DNA of 64,000 nt from Fragum whitleyi (lineage: Eukaryota; Mollusca; Bivalvia; Cardiida; Cardiidae), in NCBI GenBank assembly GCA_948146395.1, contig OX411543.1, positions 73,867,558 to 73,931,557 of the forward strand. The letters are read 5' to 3'. Position 1 is the stretch's first letter. Every line of letters starts with the position of its first letter. The position numbers and the translations under genes are program-made. Under the pieces are notes generated by a model. That model was not told where the DNA came from and made no database searches. It was given only the letters and a program-made list of their open reading frames with translations. This document shows, in pieces, positions 30,970-42,605 of this stretch.

Positions 30970-31517
30970 TGTGATTCGTCACGCAAAAGGGGACCATCTG
31001 GGAAGTGCATAAAAAGTTGACCCTCGTCAGACTGCGTGGAATGTACAGACTGACAATGGTCAAACCTTTTGCACTTTACTTATTTTCTGAATCTGTATTA
31101 ATCAATCTACCTTCAGGTGAAAGACGTATTGAAATGCGACCTGTTCTTGAACAAATCTCTTTTTTATGCCCCCGATAGGGAGGCATCATAAATTTGACTT
31201 GTCCGTCCGTCCGTCTGTCCGTCCGTCTGTCCGTCCGTCCGTCATTCCGTCCAAAAACTTTAACATTGGCCATAACTTCCTTATTACTTAACATATTCGC
31301 ATCATACTTTACCACAACATTCCTTGGTACATTACCTTTCTGTAGGCACATACTTTGGTGACCTTGACCCCTGGATGACCTTGACCTTCAACATAGATTG
31401 GCCATAATTTAAAATCAAAGCGGTGTCGGGGGCATTGTCATCTTACAGTGACAGCTCTTGTTAAATATTTGTTTTAACTAAGTGCCCCGATGGTCCCTTT
31501 TTGTGTGATAGCTCACA
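30970..31517. mobile_element. Family D MITE, copy 2, split by a nested insertion
   Basis: Left part from TGTGATTCGTCACGCAAAAG to CAAATCTCTTTTTTA and right part AAATATTTGTTTTAACTAAG to GCTCACA match D copies 1 and 3 in order. About 296 bp (31,166-31,461) is inserted between them. Confidence 0.75.
31166..31461. mobile_element. Nested element with TGCCCCCGAT inverted end and TCCG microsatellite
   Basis: Begins ATGCCCCCGATAGGGAGGCA, has a (GTCC)n-type run at 31,201-31,250, GACCTTGACC repeats, and near its end GTCGGGGGCA, inverse of the start. It lies inside family D copy 2 and is therefore younger. Confidence 0.65.
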
Positions 31518-34290
31518 TGTAAAAGTATTGATTCTTAATAGGAAAAGTTCTGTTTTTATTAGATAGATATGTCTTGATGGATTTTTTACAATGAAACAAT
31601 ACTATATATAGCATAGGAAAAAGATTTGTTTGTTTTCAACAATCTTCCAGCTATATTGAGGCAACTGGAGCACCTACAAGGGATTCCTGGTATTTCTCTC
31701 ACCAGTAATACCTCTGTTCGCTCTTTATTACACATTTTGCTCCTCCTTGTTCATAATTTTCTATACGTAAAGAAGAACTAAGAATGGTTATCTCTGTTTT
31801 ATGGTAAGGTGATAAATTATCAGACCTAAGGTAGTAGTAGAGTTCAAACACAGCTTGGGTAAGTTTGCCTCAATATTTGGTCAAAGTCATGCAAATTTCG
31901 ACACTTTTTTATCCATAGATGATTGTACCACTTCTTTTCAGCCCATGATTATTTTGACCTTTGGTAGGATAAGCAAACAACTGCTCAGTGAAATCTAGGT
32001 GAACAAGCAAATTGACAAGAAGTCATGGTCTGATGCACAAGCTTCATATTACTTAAATACCGAAAATACCTGGGCTTGTGCTAGTGTTTGAAATTAGGTA
32101 GTATTTGACCCCTTACCCATTAAACTCTGGGGGTCGTAACAGATTCTAAAGGGGTCAAAAGAGCAGAAAGAGCAAATTATCAGTCAAATTTTGTAGGTTT
32201 AAGAGTCGATTGGCCTTTTCTTGTAAAGATAGGAAGCATTGTCTTGTAAAATTTTAAATAGTCAATATGATGCATCAAAAAGTTTTGACTCTAAGAAAGA
32301 TCTTTCAGTGGGGTCACAATGACCCCCTTGGGAGAAATTTCTAAGGGTCAAAATAAGATATCAAATTTTTGAGGGTCAAACCTAGTTTAAGGGTCAAGCA
32401 CGAGCCCTGAATACTGTAGTAAGTTGATTTTTGACGCAAAACGAACAAATTGTTATCTATTAGACACCTTTTATTTTTTTAAACACCCGTCTAATTACCA
32501 TCAAAATCTCTTAATATTTATGACAAGTCAAACATTTTTTCATCCTAATAAATTAAAATCATTAAATTTGTTACTTTCTGTAGCTAAATAAATGCATTAA
32601 ATTTTTCCCTGTAGCTAGTGCTAACAAGAGCAAGTGCCAAAGGGAGGCATGTTTGTCCTTTGACAAAGCTACAGATGCAAAATTAACATTTTTAAAGGAA
32701 ACTTGATTCTAGGGGATATATTTCAAAATCATCCCAGAGTTCAGAATGCAAAAATTTTGGCTAACATAAGGTGGTTGTAGTCAACCCTCATTTTTGCATT
32801 TGACATTGTGCTGTGAACTTAACCTCAGAGCTATCTGAAAATTTCTTTCAAATAGCACAATAGCTCAAAATGGTGAATAATTATGCCAAGTAATTTTGAA
32901 ATCCATCCTTAATTGATAGAGTATTGCCCGAACAAATTCTGACAGACTGGCGGATGAACACTCTTAACTTCAAACACAGTTTTTATGGTAAAAACTATGT
33001 CTTGCTCACCGCAAACATTAGTGGGCTCAACAAAAATGGTACCCTGCTTTGAATGTTACCGGTATCACACATACTGAGGGGTAAGCAGTACTCAAATGGT
33101 TTTTGAAGGTTTTCATTCTGAATGCAGAGCTAGATAACTGTCATGTATTTTGTCAGAACTCAATCTTTTATTACTCTACATAATCAAACTGATATATGAA
33201 TTTCTATGTGACACTTCAACCAAGAAAAAAAAAACACTAATGTGGGCAGTAAGAACTGCTTTATTCCAAGTCATAAATTTGAAAACAATTGTATGCAACA
33301 GAGGTTTATCACTGTTGGCTACTTATTGTAGAAGTTAGAACAGCCAGCATATCAAATAACCTCATAAAAGTGAAAAGTTTAAATTTAATTTATGCAGATT
33401 GACTTTTATCATAATGATCCTATTTGGTATGACAGTAATAAATCTTAAATCAAACTTTAATCAGCAAAAAAATGCTTATCCTCCTTGTCAAAATTTAGGA
33501 TCTAAAACAGTCTAGCAATAGCCTCTAGACTCCATACACTTTCACTATATGCACTCATTGAATCATGGTTTGAGGGTGATCACTATATGATGAAGAGTTT
33601 ATATATTTTGTAAAAAGGAATGTAAACAGTTAGTCAAATTAACTTAAATTGTAAAAGTTAATTAATCTAAACCCTTATCCTGCTGAAATGAATTTTAATT
33701 CAAATGGAATACCCTTTCTAGGAGCATTAAATCAGTCTGGTTCACATTTAAGCCTTAATAATTGAGCAGACAGCAGCCAGTTTTGGCTTAGATCAGACTG
33801 ATTCAAGTCTACTCTATCTGCCAAAGCTTTGTGTACTAAAGAAATACACTGTGAACAACAAAAGAAGGTTTAATCAGACACTGTGTGCATGAGTTGTCTA
33901 CCAGGATGGTGAAAAATAATTTTTAATCACTTGTCAGGAAGTTTCATCCAGTTGGCTTGTTAATGTCTATTTTCTAATAAGGCATAAATGTCTGGTATAT
34001 AACATCACTGTACATGTTAAACTGTTTTCTGCTGCCAGCACCAGTCTGTGAATCAGTAAAAAAGGTTTCAAGTTTCAAGTAGTAAATAGAATGAGGTACA
34101 TAAATGTGAAATTGTGATCTATAGGATAGAAAACAAAGATAGAAAATAGAATTACTTTTAAAAACTTATTTCTCATCTTCCCTTTATGTTTAAATAGATG
34201 AAATAATAAAATAAGGAGAAAAAAACATGTAGTAGGTTAATGTGAAATTGTGAGGTAATGGGTAAAGCTAATAATATTTTCAATATGTAA
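31518..34290. other. Non-coding stretch with SINE trace
   Basis: A degenerate SINE fragment at about 31,645-31,725 (GGAGCACCTACAAGGGATTC, CTGGTATTTCTCTCACCAGT) is the only thing recognised. A GGGGTCA-rich patch lies at 32,100-32,400. No exon is supported. Confidence 0.35.
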
Positions 34291-34454
34291 TTAGGGTAGT
34301 GGACCCGAAATAGTTTCGCAACGTTTCCAAAGTAAAGAATTTTAACAGTGTTAACCAAATTTTCCTAATGATTCTCATAAGGAAACCTCGGTCAATATTG
34401 TGAAAGCTCCAGAGAGCCGAAATGTTGCGGATCTATTACGGTTCCACTATCTTA
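34291..34454. mobile_element. Family F palindromic MITE, copy 1
   Basis: Starts TTAGGGTAGTGGACCC and ends GGTTCCACTATCTTAA; the centre is TTTTCCTAATGATTCTCATA then AGGAAACCTCGGT. Three other copies (55,453, 56,040 partial, 62,016) share TTAAGGTAGTGGAAC ends and the TTTCCTAATG/CATTAGGAAA centre. Confidence 0.75.
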
Positions 34455-35605
34455 AGCCTTGAATGAATAAGGAACCATGATCAATAGTCAGGTTACTTTC
34501 ACAAATTTTTCTGAGTATTTTTGACAGTCTGAAATAATTAAGACTCAATGAACATAAATTTGATTCAACCTCTGTGGAAGCTTCCTTTTCACAGGACAAT
34601 TAGAAAAGCAGCATTTCAAGTTAACCCTTTCCAGATCAAAAGATTGTGACAAATCAAGGTTCAATGAAGTTGCAAATAACTACTGAAAACAAGTGCCACT
34701 TTATGGCTAGGCATCTTTCAGAAATGAAAAATTTCAGGTTAAGATTTATTGATGACAATTTCTTCACTAAAATTTCCTCAATCTTTGATTTTCATTTTAT
34801 ATATAAATGAAAACATATACCTCATTTTGACCTCTTAAAACAGATTTTTGAAAATCATAAGATATATGCAAAAGGGAAATGCAATTTCATTTCATGAAAT
34901 ACACATCTTAGTAAGTAGTATTGGGTTTTCTTTGAAAAACAATGAAATTATAAAAAAAAAATATGACATACAAATGTATTTTGGAATTGCCCTAATTTTG
35001 GCATATTAACAAATACTTGTTATCTTTTTTTTCATCTCTTTGTTCAATATTGGCTTACACTTTGAAGTGTTATTTAACAATACTCACAGTTACAACTACA
35101 ATCCTTGCTTAGACTCCATACCCTTGGCTATCAATTTATATGTCAATCCACATCTGTCATCTTTCCAGTTGAGGCTGTAAAAGATCAAAATCAAATATCA
35201 ATTGACCAAACAAATACCAATTCAATGTAACTGGTAGTCACATGCAGACAATTTAATAAATTTTCTTCAGCAATTTAACCATTTTAGCTCATTTCAGCTA
35301 TTGTTATTCTTTATGACCCTTTTATCTTCCCCTGAAAGTTTCAAGGAATTCGGATATTATGGACTTTAAATTTTCATATCCAGAAGAATATTCTGAGCAA
35401 ATTCTTTAAGGTACATTTTCACTTGTTTTCCGACAGATCAGTCCCAATTTTCAATAGGAACCCTTCCTTATGTCCCAATAATCATCCTGTGAGTCTTTCA
35501 AGGAAATCCAATAATATTTGTGGACTTTATTGCTTCAACAGTTTTATTCTAAGCAAAAATCCGTAATACCCCTTTTCTTGTGAAATATATTATTACATAT
35601 TTTTA
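34455..35605. other. Non-coding AT-rich stretch
   Basis: Nothing with gene character. Sequence is AT-rich with many short A and T runs. Confidence 0.35.
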
Positions 35606-36132
35606 TCCCCTGCCGATGAAATCATCTGGGGGGATATTGTTTTAGCCATGTCCGTCCGTCTGTCCTTCCATCCGTCCGTCCGACATTCGTTTCCGCGCTA
35701 TTTCTTGAAAACTATAGACTGGATTTCAATCAAACTTGGCACACAGCTTCACTACAATGAGGACATGCGCATATCGTGGGGGTTACCCGGCTCGACAGTC
35801 GAATTTAGAGTTACTGCCACTGACTGTTTAAGCCATATACATACAGAGTGATATTTGTTTCCGCGCTATTTCTTGATAACTGTAGACCGGATTTTAATGA
35901 AACTTGGCACACAGCTACACTACAAAGAGGACATGTGCATATCGTGGGGGTTACCCAGTTCGACCGCCGAATTTAGAGTTATTGCCCCTGACTGTTTAAG
36001 CCATATACATACAGAGTGATATTCATTTCCGCAATATTTCTTGAAAACTATAGGTTGATGTAGATAAAAGATAACCTGTACCTAAGTTCGATATTAACTC
36101 CATTGACAATGAAAATATGTTCGGCGGGGGAT
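35604..36132. mobile_element. Element with TATCCCC inverted ends and 168-bp tandem units
   Basis: Left TTTTATCCCCTGCCGATG, right TCGGCGGGGGATATC. A TCCGTCCGTCTGTCC run follows the left end. The anchor TTCCGCGCTA lies at 35,691 and 35,859 and, as TTCCGCAATA, 36,027, giving a 168-bp period (2.3 units). Each unit carries TTTCTTGAAAACTATAGACT and ATCGTGGGGGTTACCC. The frame at 35,648-35,851 is produced by the repeat. Confidence 0.7.
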
Positions 36133-36339
36133 ATCAATTCAATGAATTTGCTTGTTTGCATTTGCAATGCTCTCAGACTGATTAGCTCAGTCGATACAGT
36201 CTTTGAAATTGACTTAAAAACTCAATTATCATGGGCTGGATGTATAGGATGACCAACTTACAAACTAATTTTGTCTTAAATGTCATTTATAAACCTTCCA
36301 AGTTTCAAGATTTCTGTAAAGGGGGCTCAAACTTACTAT

Positions 36340-36945
36340 TGTTTAGATACCTATTCTTGCTGAGAGCCAGTTCTTGCCAACCATCCCGGTTCACAGTAAA
36401 GACGGAAATTGATTGAATGGAGTTTAACGCCGCTTTCAACATTATTTCAGTTATATCGCAGCGGCTGGAGCACCTAACAATGGATTCCTGGTATTTCTCT
36501 CACCAGTACAACCATTACATCCTTTCCTAGCCTCCAGCTACTATCTCACATAGGTCTACGATTGTCAACCCATTGGTGAGAGACAAATTGTCGGAAAGAG
36601 TAAAGACGGAAAGGAAACCTTTCTAAATTACAAGTTATGTAGACTAAGGGTTATACTAAACTATGCCCTACCGAGAAAATATGCCCTGCCTAGCCCCAAG
36701 TTACAAAAGTACGTCCCACAGGTTTGAAAAAAATGTCTAGGGGTCATGTCTAGGTGACATTTTACTTTTTTCTGATAGGAAAACACAATATTGATAATTT
36801 GTTAAAGTTTCATCTGTCTATCTTTAAAAATAACAACTTCTTCTATTCAGAATTTTTTTTCTAAATAAATATTGCGACTTTACTGAGAAAATGATCAGTT
36901 GGCAAGAACAGGTACACAGCAAGAATTGGTCTCCAGAATTTTTTT
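36340..36945. repeat. Second copy of the 28.3-kb palindrome, split by a SINE
   Basis: The left arm TTCTTGCTGAGAGCCAGTTC and the right arm GGCAAGAACAGGTACACAGC then AAGAATTGGTCTCCAG correspond to the arms at 28,305-28,452. The SINE at 36,409-36,598 lies between them, together with about 260 further bases (36,613-36,870), some of which may be a second insert. Confidence 0.55.
36395..36612 (-). mobile_element. SINE copy with 14-bp target-site duplication
   Basis: AGTAAAGACGGAAA at 36,395-36,408 is repeated exactly at 36,599-36,612. The 190 bp between match 39,008-39,180 (TTTAACGCCGCTTTCAACAT, GGATTCCTGGTATTTCTCTC, CTACGATTGTCAACCCATTG) but lack the tRNA-like head, as in a 5'-truncated retroposed copy on the minus strand. 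The tail at the left is TTGATTGAAT. Confidence 0.8.
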
Positions 36946-37221
36946 TTTTTTCTATTTCTTATCATTTTTTTTTTTCGGCATCAATAAATACAAAAATAAA
37001 GATATAGGACCCCCCCTTCCCAACAAACGTGACTAGATCTGCCACTGCACAAAAGAAAGCAAAAATGAAATAATTAGATGATCTTATGATAGCCTTGGAT
37101 ATAGAAATGGCAACTGACTGCTCGATCTAACTCCCAATAAGCTCCTAATCGTGAGGCCCATTAGCAGATCGAGATGGGTAGGGCATAGGCACTTGGATGC
37201 AGGATTTAATAACATTTTACC

Positions 37222-37428
37222 AATATCACTAGTCTATAATAAATATTACACAAGGTAGTGCAGCTGCCATGTTTAAGAGAACGGATGTTTTTACAAGCAC
37301 CGTTGGCTACCGTCACGGCATGTGTTTACTCGTGAGAATCGAGTACCAAATTGCATGTAAAAACATCCGTTCCCTTAGAAAATGGCAACTGCAATACCTT
37401 GTGTAATATTCTTTATAGTGATATATTT
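37222..37428. mobile_element. Palindromic MITE, arms ~75 bp
   Basis: ATATTACACAAGGTAGTGCA then GCTGCCATG, and GAACGGATGTTTTTACA on the left are mirrored on the right (TGTAAAAACATCCGTTCC, TGCAATACCTTGTGTAATAT). The loop contains CACCGTTGGCTACCGTCACG. Only one copy is in the window. Confidence 0.75.
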
Positions 37429-38429
37429 CAGTTCTTAAAAAAATCCTGAAACCAAATGCCTATGGGCTAGAGGGGGGGGGGGAGTAATTAAGGGCTCCAG
37501 GGCTCAACTTCTGTAGCCATACCATTCCATTTTCATAAAGAAACGGTGATTTAAAGATTAATCAATTCGTGGTATACCGAACGAAAACCTGCTGCATAAG
37601 TATCATTAGCCAGTTGGGCGTAGAATGAGTTAGGTGCGCGACTTATGATATCCGAACGGTGTTGGAAAACCTACCCAAAGCACTGTCATCTTTTCGACCG
37701 TCTGTCATTCAATAGACGTAGTAGAAGATTCTTTGTGCAATCTGTACAAGGTTTAGATCAAGATAAAACCATTTTTATCCCAGACATAGGTTTAACCGCC
37801 TTGGTTTGGCGGAAAAATGTCACGAAGCGACTGATGTATCGCCATATTGTTTATAGTGGAAACAGAAAATGCCGCTTACGTGCAGTATAAAAAAAATTAA
37901 TTATGAGAATAGACTGGTTTATTCGCGTAAAAATTTTACTCCGTTGAGAACGTGATTTAAGACGTTTATAATCTTCGTTTTGTGTCTATTCTCCCGGGAG
38001 CGGATTCTCAGCGATTAGAGAATAAGAATCATTCTCTATTAGAGACGTTCTCTAAATGTTTATAACCTCGGGCCCTGATCCTTTTATAATCGTGGCTAAA
38101 ACGTTTACTTAACCTTCGTTGTTTTAGGGAAAACAAGAAAGCAAGGATAAAAATTCCCTAGAAATGTTTCATTAAACATATAAATGAAAAAAACAAGTAA
38201 GATATCATAGTAGGCCTAATGATTCTGTTCAAAACTACAAATTCATGGTTGGTAAGCAAAACAAAAAGGAATATGCATGGAGAAGAAACAAACTACGTTC
38301 AAACGAAGCTTTTTCTCTGTTTTAAATAAAGATAAATATGTAAAATTCAACTGCACTTTGATTTTCGAAATAAAATGTTAAATTTCGGGTCATATTTCAA
38401 AAGCGTTTATTGTTTTGGAGGGTGGTCTT

Positions 38430-38503
38430 TTTTTTTTTTTTTTTTTTTTTGTTTTTTTTGTTTTTGTTGTTTTATTTGCGGGGAGGGGGGGGGGGGGGGG
38501 GGG
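38430..38503. repeat. Low-complexity T-run then G-run
   Basis: About 22 T, then (GTTTTT)-type sequence, then about 20 G. It could be partly sequencing noise. Confidence 0.9.
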
Positions 38504-38799
38504 TATAATGAATTTGTGTGTTTTAATTTATACAGATTTTGCTATCTATAGAAATGTTGACTGAATATTCGTTTTCTCAATTCATGATATTTTGAACATA
38601 GTAGGAAATGATACTCATTGTCGTGTTTTGGATTTGTATTGTTGTTGTTGTTCTTATTATGAATTTGTCTAGATATGACTCGAACTCTAAGAATATATGA
38701 ATCTTATATTCGTTGTTGAATAAAATGGCTATTTAAGGAAGTCCATCCCTTATGAAAAAAACGTTACAAATCGGCTAGAAGTCGGTAAAATTCAGAAGA

Positions 38800-39003
38800 C
38801 ATCAATATGAATGAGCCTGTACGTGAGATTTCCAACACTTTTAAACACACAACAAACAAATCATATGAGCCTGAGCTTGAGATTTCCAACAATTTCAAAT
38901 ATGTGCAAAGCAAAGACTCTGACCAGTCTGTGCATCCGCACAGTCTGAATTTGAATTTGAATTTGAATTTGTTGGAAATCTCAAGCTCAGGCTCATATGA
39001 TTT
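38800..39003. repeat. Inverted repeat GAGATTTCCAACA ... TGTTGGAAATCTC
   Basis: CATATGAGCCTGAGCTTGAG then ATTTCCAACA (38,863-38,892) is the near-exact inverse of 38,969-39,000 (TGTTGGAAATCTCAAGCTC...), and a direct near-copy (GAGCCTGTACGTGAGATTTC) precedes at 38,813. The loop holds the half hairpin TGCAAAGCAAAGACTCTG and a (TTGAAT)n run. Open frames on both strands here (about 105 codons) are side effects of this repeat. Confidence 0.6.
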
Positions 39004-39007
39004 GTTT

Positions 39008-39264
39008 GAATGGGGTATGACGCTGCTTTCAATAATTTTGCATTTATATCGCGGAATGCCTAATAATGAATTTCTGGTTATCACACCAGTACTACCATTA
39101 CATCCTTTCCTAGCCTCCAGCTGCTATCCTACATAGGTCTACGATTATCAACCCATTGGTGGGAGACAAATAGTCGGAAAGATGAGTGTCGCCGTCGAGG
39201 ATCGAACCCGGGACTTCTAGATTGCCAGTCCAGTCCAAGGCGCTAAAAACTGCTCTATGATTTG
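39008..39264 (-). mobile_element. tRNA-derived SINE, most complete copy (minus strand)
   Basis: On the minus strand: a tRNA-like head at 39,264-39,195 (TAGAGCAGTTTTTAGCGCC as A-box region; B box GGGTTCGATCC), then a body with CCCACCAATGGGTTGATAAT, TAGGAAAGGATGTAATGG and AAAGCAGCGTCATACCCC. Body copies without head lie at 36,409-36,598 and 15,172-15,236, degenerate ones at about 31,645 and 45,300-45,470. Confidence 0.7.
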
Positions 39265-39536
39265 AACAGCATAAGAAGGGTTTAACTTAGGTGAAAGATT
39301 AAGGATCAACACGATCCCACATTTTGTATATATAGGACTTATTTCGAAATGGGGCGTCCTTTGACCAATTCGGTAATTTTTCTTATCACTAGTCATGATT
39401 TCCATTCGTTGCTTGTCAAACAAAAAGGTACTTTTTAACCCTGGCCCCATGATCCATCATAATGCCATATAGAAAAGGTATTCAAAAACTCTGGCACTTT
39501 TTTCATAGCAGGATGCAGTATCTCGAAGTGGCCAAT

Positions 39537-40406
39537 TGAAGCGAATCGGCCAATCAGAGAGCAGTATTTCAAAAGTATATATCACAGATACAACTCCTAG
39601 CATTGTAATTACATATATACAACAAAAGTGTGTCGAGCACGTGAATCTTTTTCCGAAAGACTTTCTACAGTTGCATACATGCAAAAGAGCTGCAATAAGT
39701 AACGATAATAGATGCATAAGCATAGTTTCGGCAGAATTCGACAGTAATATATCAGCGAGTCTTACTCGTTTTGTTGTCCAGATGTTCGGGTTTAAATTAC
39801 AGACAATGTTATAAAAGCGTGGTCTAGGTCAGATAGAAAATCTCGTGCCGCGGTATATGGGAAATAGACACTCGCAAACGCTCGTGGCTATTTCCCATAT
39901 ACCACGGCACTCGTTTTCTATCCTATACGTGGCCAATTGAATGTCAAACGTATCTCTTATGTATATGATAGAAAACGAGTGCAGTTGTATATGGGAAATA
40001 GACACGAGCTTTAGCGAGTGTCTATTTGCCATATACCACGGCACGAGATTTCTTATCTGACTTAGGCCACGCTTTTCTTACAGTGTCTATATTTTTTTAC
40101 CCGAACCTCTAAACAATGAAAAATAGTAAGACTCGCGATGATATTACTGTAATTATGCTGAAATAACTTAAACATTTATTTCCGTTACCGATTGCAGATC
40201 TTTCGAAATTTTGCGACTGTAGAAGTCTTTTGGAAAGTAGAGCTCATATAAAATGTTCGACACTAATTTTATGACTCGACACACAAAACCTGTCGAGATT
40301 CACGTGCATGATACACTACAATCGTATATCTGTAAATACAACGCTCGGAGTTGTATCTGTGATATATACTTTTTAAATACAGTTCTCTGATTGGCCGATT
40401 CGCTTT
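39537..40406. mobile_element. Fold-back element, ~868 bp, arms ~410 bp
   Basis: The left end TGAAGCGAATCGGCCAATCA is mirrored by TGATTGGCCGATTCGCTTTA at the right end. Similarity continues inward: TATATATCACAGATACAACT at 39,574 against AGTTGTATCTGTGATATATA at 40,350; CACGTGAATCT against AGATTCACGTG; GCGAGTCTTACT against AGTAAGACTCGC; GTTCGGGT against ACCCGAAC. The innermost arms contain a second hairpin unit, TATATGGGAAATAGACACTC and its inverse, present twice. Minus and plus open frames here are by-products. Confidence 0.8.
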
Positions 40407-42433
40407 AAGCGTGATCTAACGTACGATATATATGTGCGACATCTTGAAACCCTTACGAAGGGTTACAATATCCTTCGTCCTAAATGTCATATTGTCGTCT
40501 TGAATAAGTTTAGTGACAAGTGACAATCCAACTATCGCATGTATTGCCATGCTTCAAAGTTCAGTTTTCGTATGAACAAACCTGCGAAATTTAAGTGGCC
40601 GTTTCGGGACACCGTAACTTAGACCTACCATTAGTGACTGAAAACTAGGTAACTTTTTGGTAATCAAAGATTCGTGGTTTAATCGACAAAAATCCACTAA
40701 CTATGCTGATTCAAACTCAGTTCTCTGAGATTTGCAATGAGCAGTTCCATTTCAATAAAATGAGTCAAAATGAGTGTTCTGCATTTACAACTTGTGTATG
40801 TATAAGCCGAAAAATATACAAATTAAGACAGACATTGGAATTTGCGTATCCCGAGAATGCGGGTTGGTAGGTAGGAGATTTGGTCCAGCACGAGTCAATC
40901 ACATGTGTCGCTTTATAAGTCATTTTTTACGTAAGCCTCTTTCAACGGGACGTCTAGGAATTATCATTCTGAGAACTGATTTTATTTCAGTTCTAATAGA
41001 ATGGCGTTTAGTTCATGTGGACGCAATATTTCATCAAAGAACTGAAGTTACCGAAAGTTCGTTTTGAAGTTAGATCTATTACAAAGAGCTTTTTTATATA
41101 CTAGATGAGAGACACCTTAAGGGTTTCGCGGGAGAGAAATAAGAGAAGATGAATTGATATTAATAACGTGAAAGATATTTATCTGGTGAAAATTAACGGA
41201 GAAGAAATAACTTTACATTAAATGTAATGTAAAAATATGCTTGAAAACATTGCATGGGAGCTTTCGTGAATACTCACTTTAATCGGGCCGGCTGGGTTGA
41301 TTTCTGAATTCAAAACAAACTCAAACATCCCTATTTTCTAAACCTCTTGCGCTTATGTGACTTTATCATAAAACAAATAACACTTACTCGCATTAACAGT
41401 GTGAATTCACACACGCCTAAATCTAATTTTAAACACAACATGGCAGAATGCATAGAGTGACGTCATCAGAATACATAGGGTGACGCCATAGCTTCTTTCG
41501 AATGCACGTAACTAAGAGATTTGGGTGAGTTTAATAAAAACCGGATGGCTAGTTACCGGATAATTTTACGATTACCTCGTAAACAATATTTTTTAATAGG
41601 ATAAGTGTTTCTATAAACCTAGATCGAAATATCATATGTTTGCCTAAAAGAAACTAGCGAAATACTCATCATAGATTCCTAGGGCATCTCGATTTCCCTA
41701 AAAAGGGCGAATCTTTAGGGCTATAGATCATTCTATCAGAATGAATTGAACAAAATCCTTTGTTCTAATAAAAGATCTAATCTCTCATTCTCTCATAATA
41801 ATAATAAAAAGAATGTTAATAATTGAAAAACATGTGAAGGAGAAACGTGTTGATGTTAGTCATATTGTTTTATCTTTAAAAAATCTAAATTTATATTCTT
41901 TATAACTCGCGTATTACTTTATTGCTCGTGGCCTGAAGGCTGAAGGTAAAGATTGTGAGCATTTTTTGCAGAGTTTTTTCACAATGAGGTTACTAGATTT
42001 TTAATTTTTTTTATTTTGCAAGACGTTATGAAAAATCATTTTAATATCACTGCAATGCATATAAAGACATTTTTTCCTTGAAAATCTAGATCTAATTTAG
42101 ACCCTATTTAACAGCTTAAAACGTCTAAAGCGGCAAGAATGACTAGGAAAAAAACGAATTATTCTTAACGAAAAATTTACTCAAATATTTTAGAAATCAG
42201 GCTCAAATAGATTATCACATTATACCAAATACCTAAAACATATATACTAAAACCCCCTACTGATGGGTCAGTGCGATTATCTTTTTCGGTACTTTTCCAC
42301 AGACCCTTAAGCAGTAAATTGAATATTAAATTGCCGTTTTAGTACTGTTTACTGTTTCAGTACAAAATTTATTTCAGAGTAATTGAAAGTGCACAAAAGG
42401 GAGCCTAGAGAAGACCGAAACCCTCGTTTGAAT
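40407..42433. other. Non-coding stretch
   Basis: A 97-codon open frame at 40,774-41,067 has no domain or splice support. No repeat terminus was recognised, apart from two near-copies of GTGACGTCATCAGAATACAT / GTGACGCCATAG at 41,456-41,490. Confidence 0.35.
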
Positions 42434-42605
42434 TAGGGGATATTGAACAAGTGGTCATTTAATACCGAATTTATTTAACAAGTCATCTTAAATGACGTCA
42501 GCAAATGCTATTTTATGACGTCAATTACGTTCTTGGTTCATTTGCATAGTTATTCCACTAGTGTAATGACACACGTGTAATATCAAAATATTCAACGGGG
42601 TTTTA
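42434..42605 (+). mobile_element. Family B element, internally deleted copy
   Basis: GGATATTGAACAAGTGGTCA to TATTCAACGGGG, only about 172 bp. It keeps AAATGACGTCAGC, TATGACGTCAATTACG and TCATTTGCATAGTTATTCC, so both CRE-like motifs and the octamer survive the deletion. A GGAT/GGAC-rich microsatellite (42,605-42,660) follows directly. Confidence 0.75.

Larger units (their letters stand above)
27353..38075. mobile_element. Possible 10.7-kb DNA transposon bounded by inverted ends
   Basis: 27,353-27,370 (GGGCCCGAGGTTATAAAC) is the exact inverse of 38,058-38,075. Inside each end, about 180 bp are crowded with GAGAAC/GAGAAT and GTTCTC/ATTCTC motifs (about 8 on the left, 7 on the right), as expected of transposase-binding subterminal repeats. 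Neither end has its own partner nearby, which favours one long element over two MITEs. I see no transposase frame, and no target duplication, so this is inference; the interior also holds unrelated nested insertions. Confidence 0.35.

Noticed and set aside
35648..35851. 67-codon frame beginning MSVRLSFHPSVRHS
   Set aside because: It is translation of the TCCGTCC microsatellite and the 168-bp tandem unit.
38764..39136. Overlapping ~105-codon frames on both strands
   Set aside because: Produced by the inverted repeat GAGATTTCCAACA and the (TTGAAT)n run and by the SINE body.
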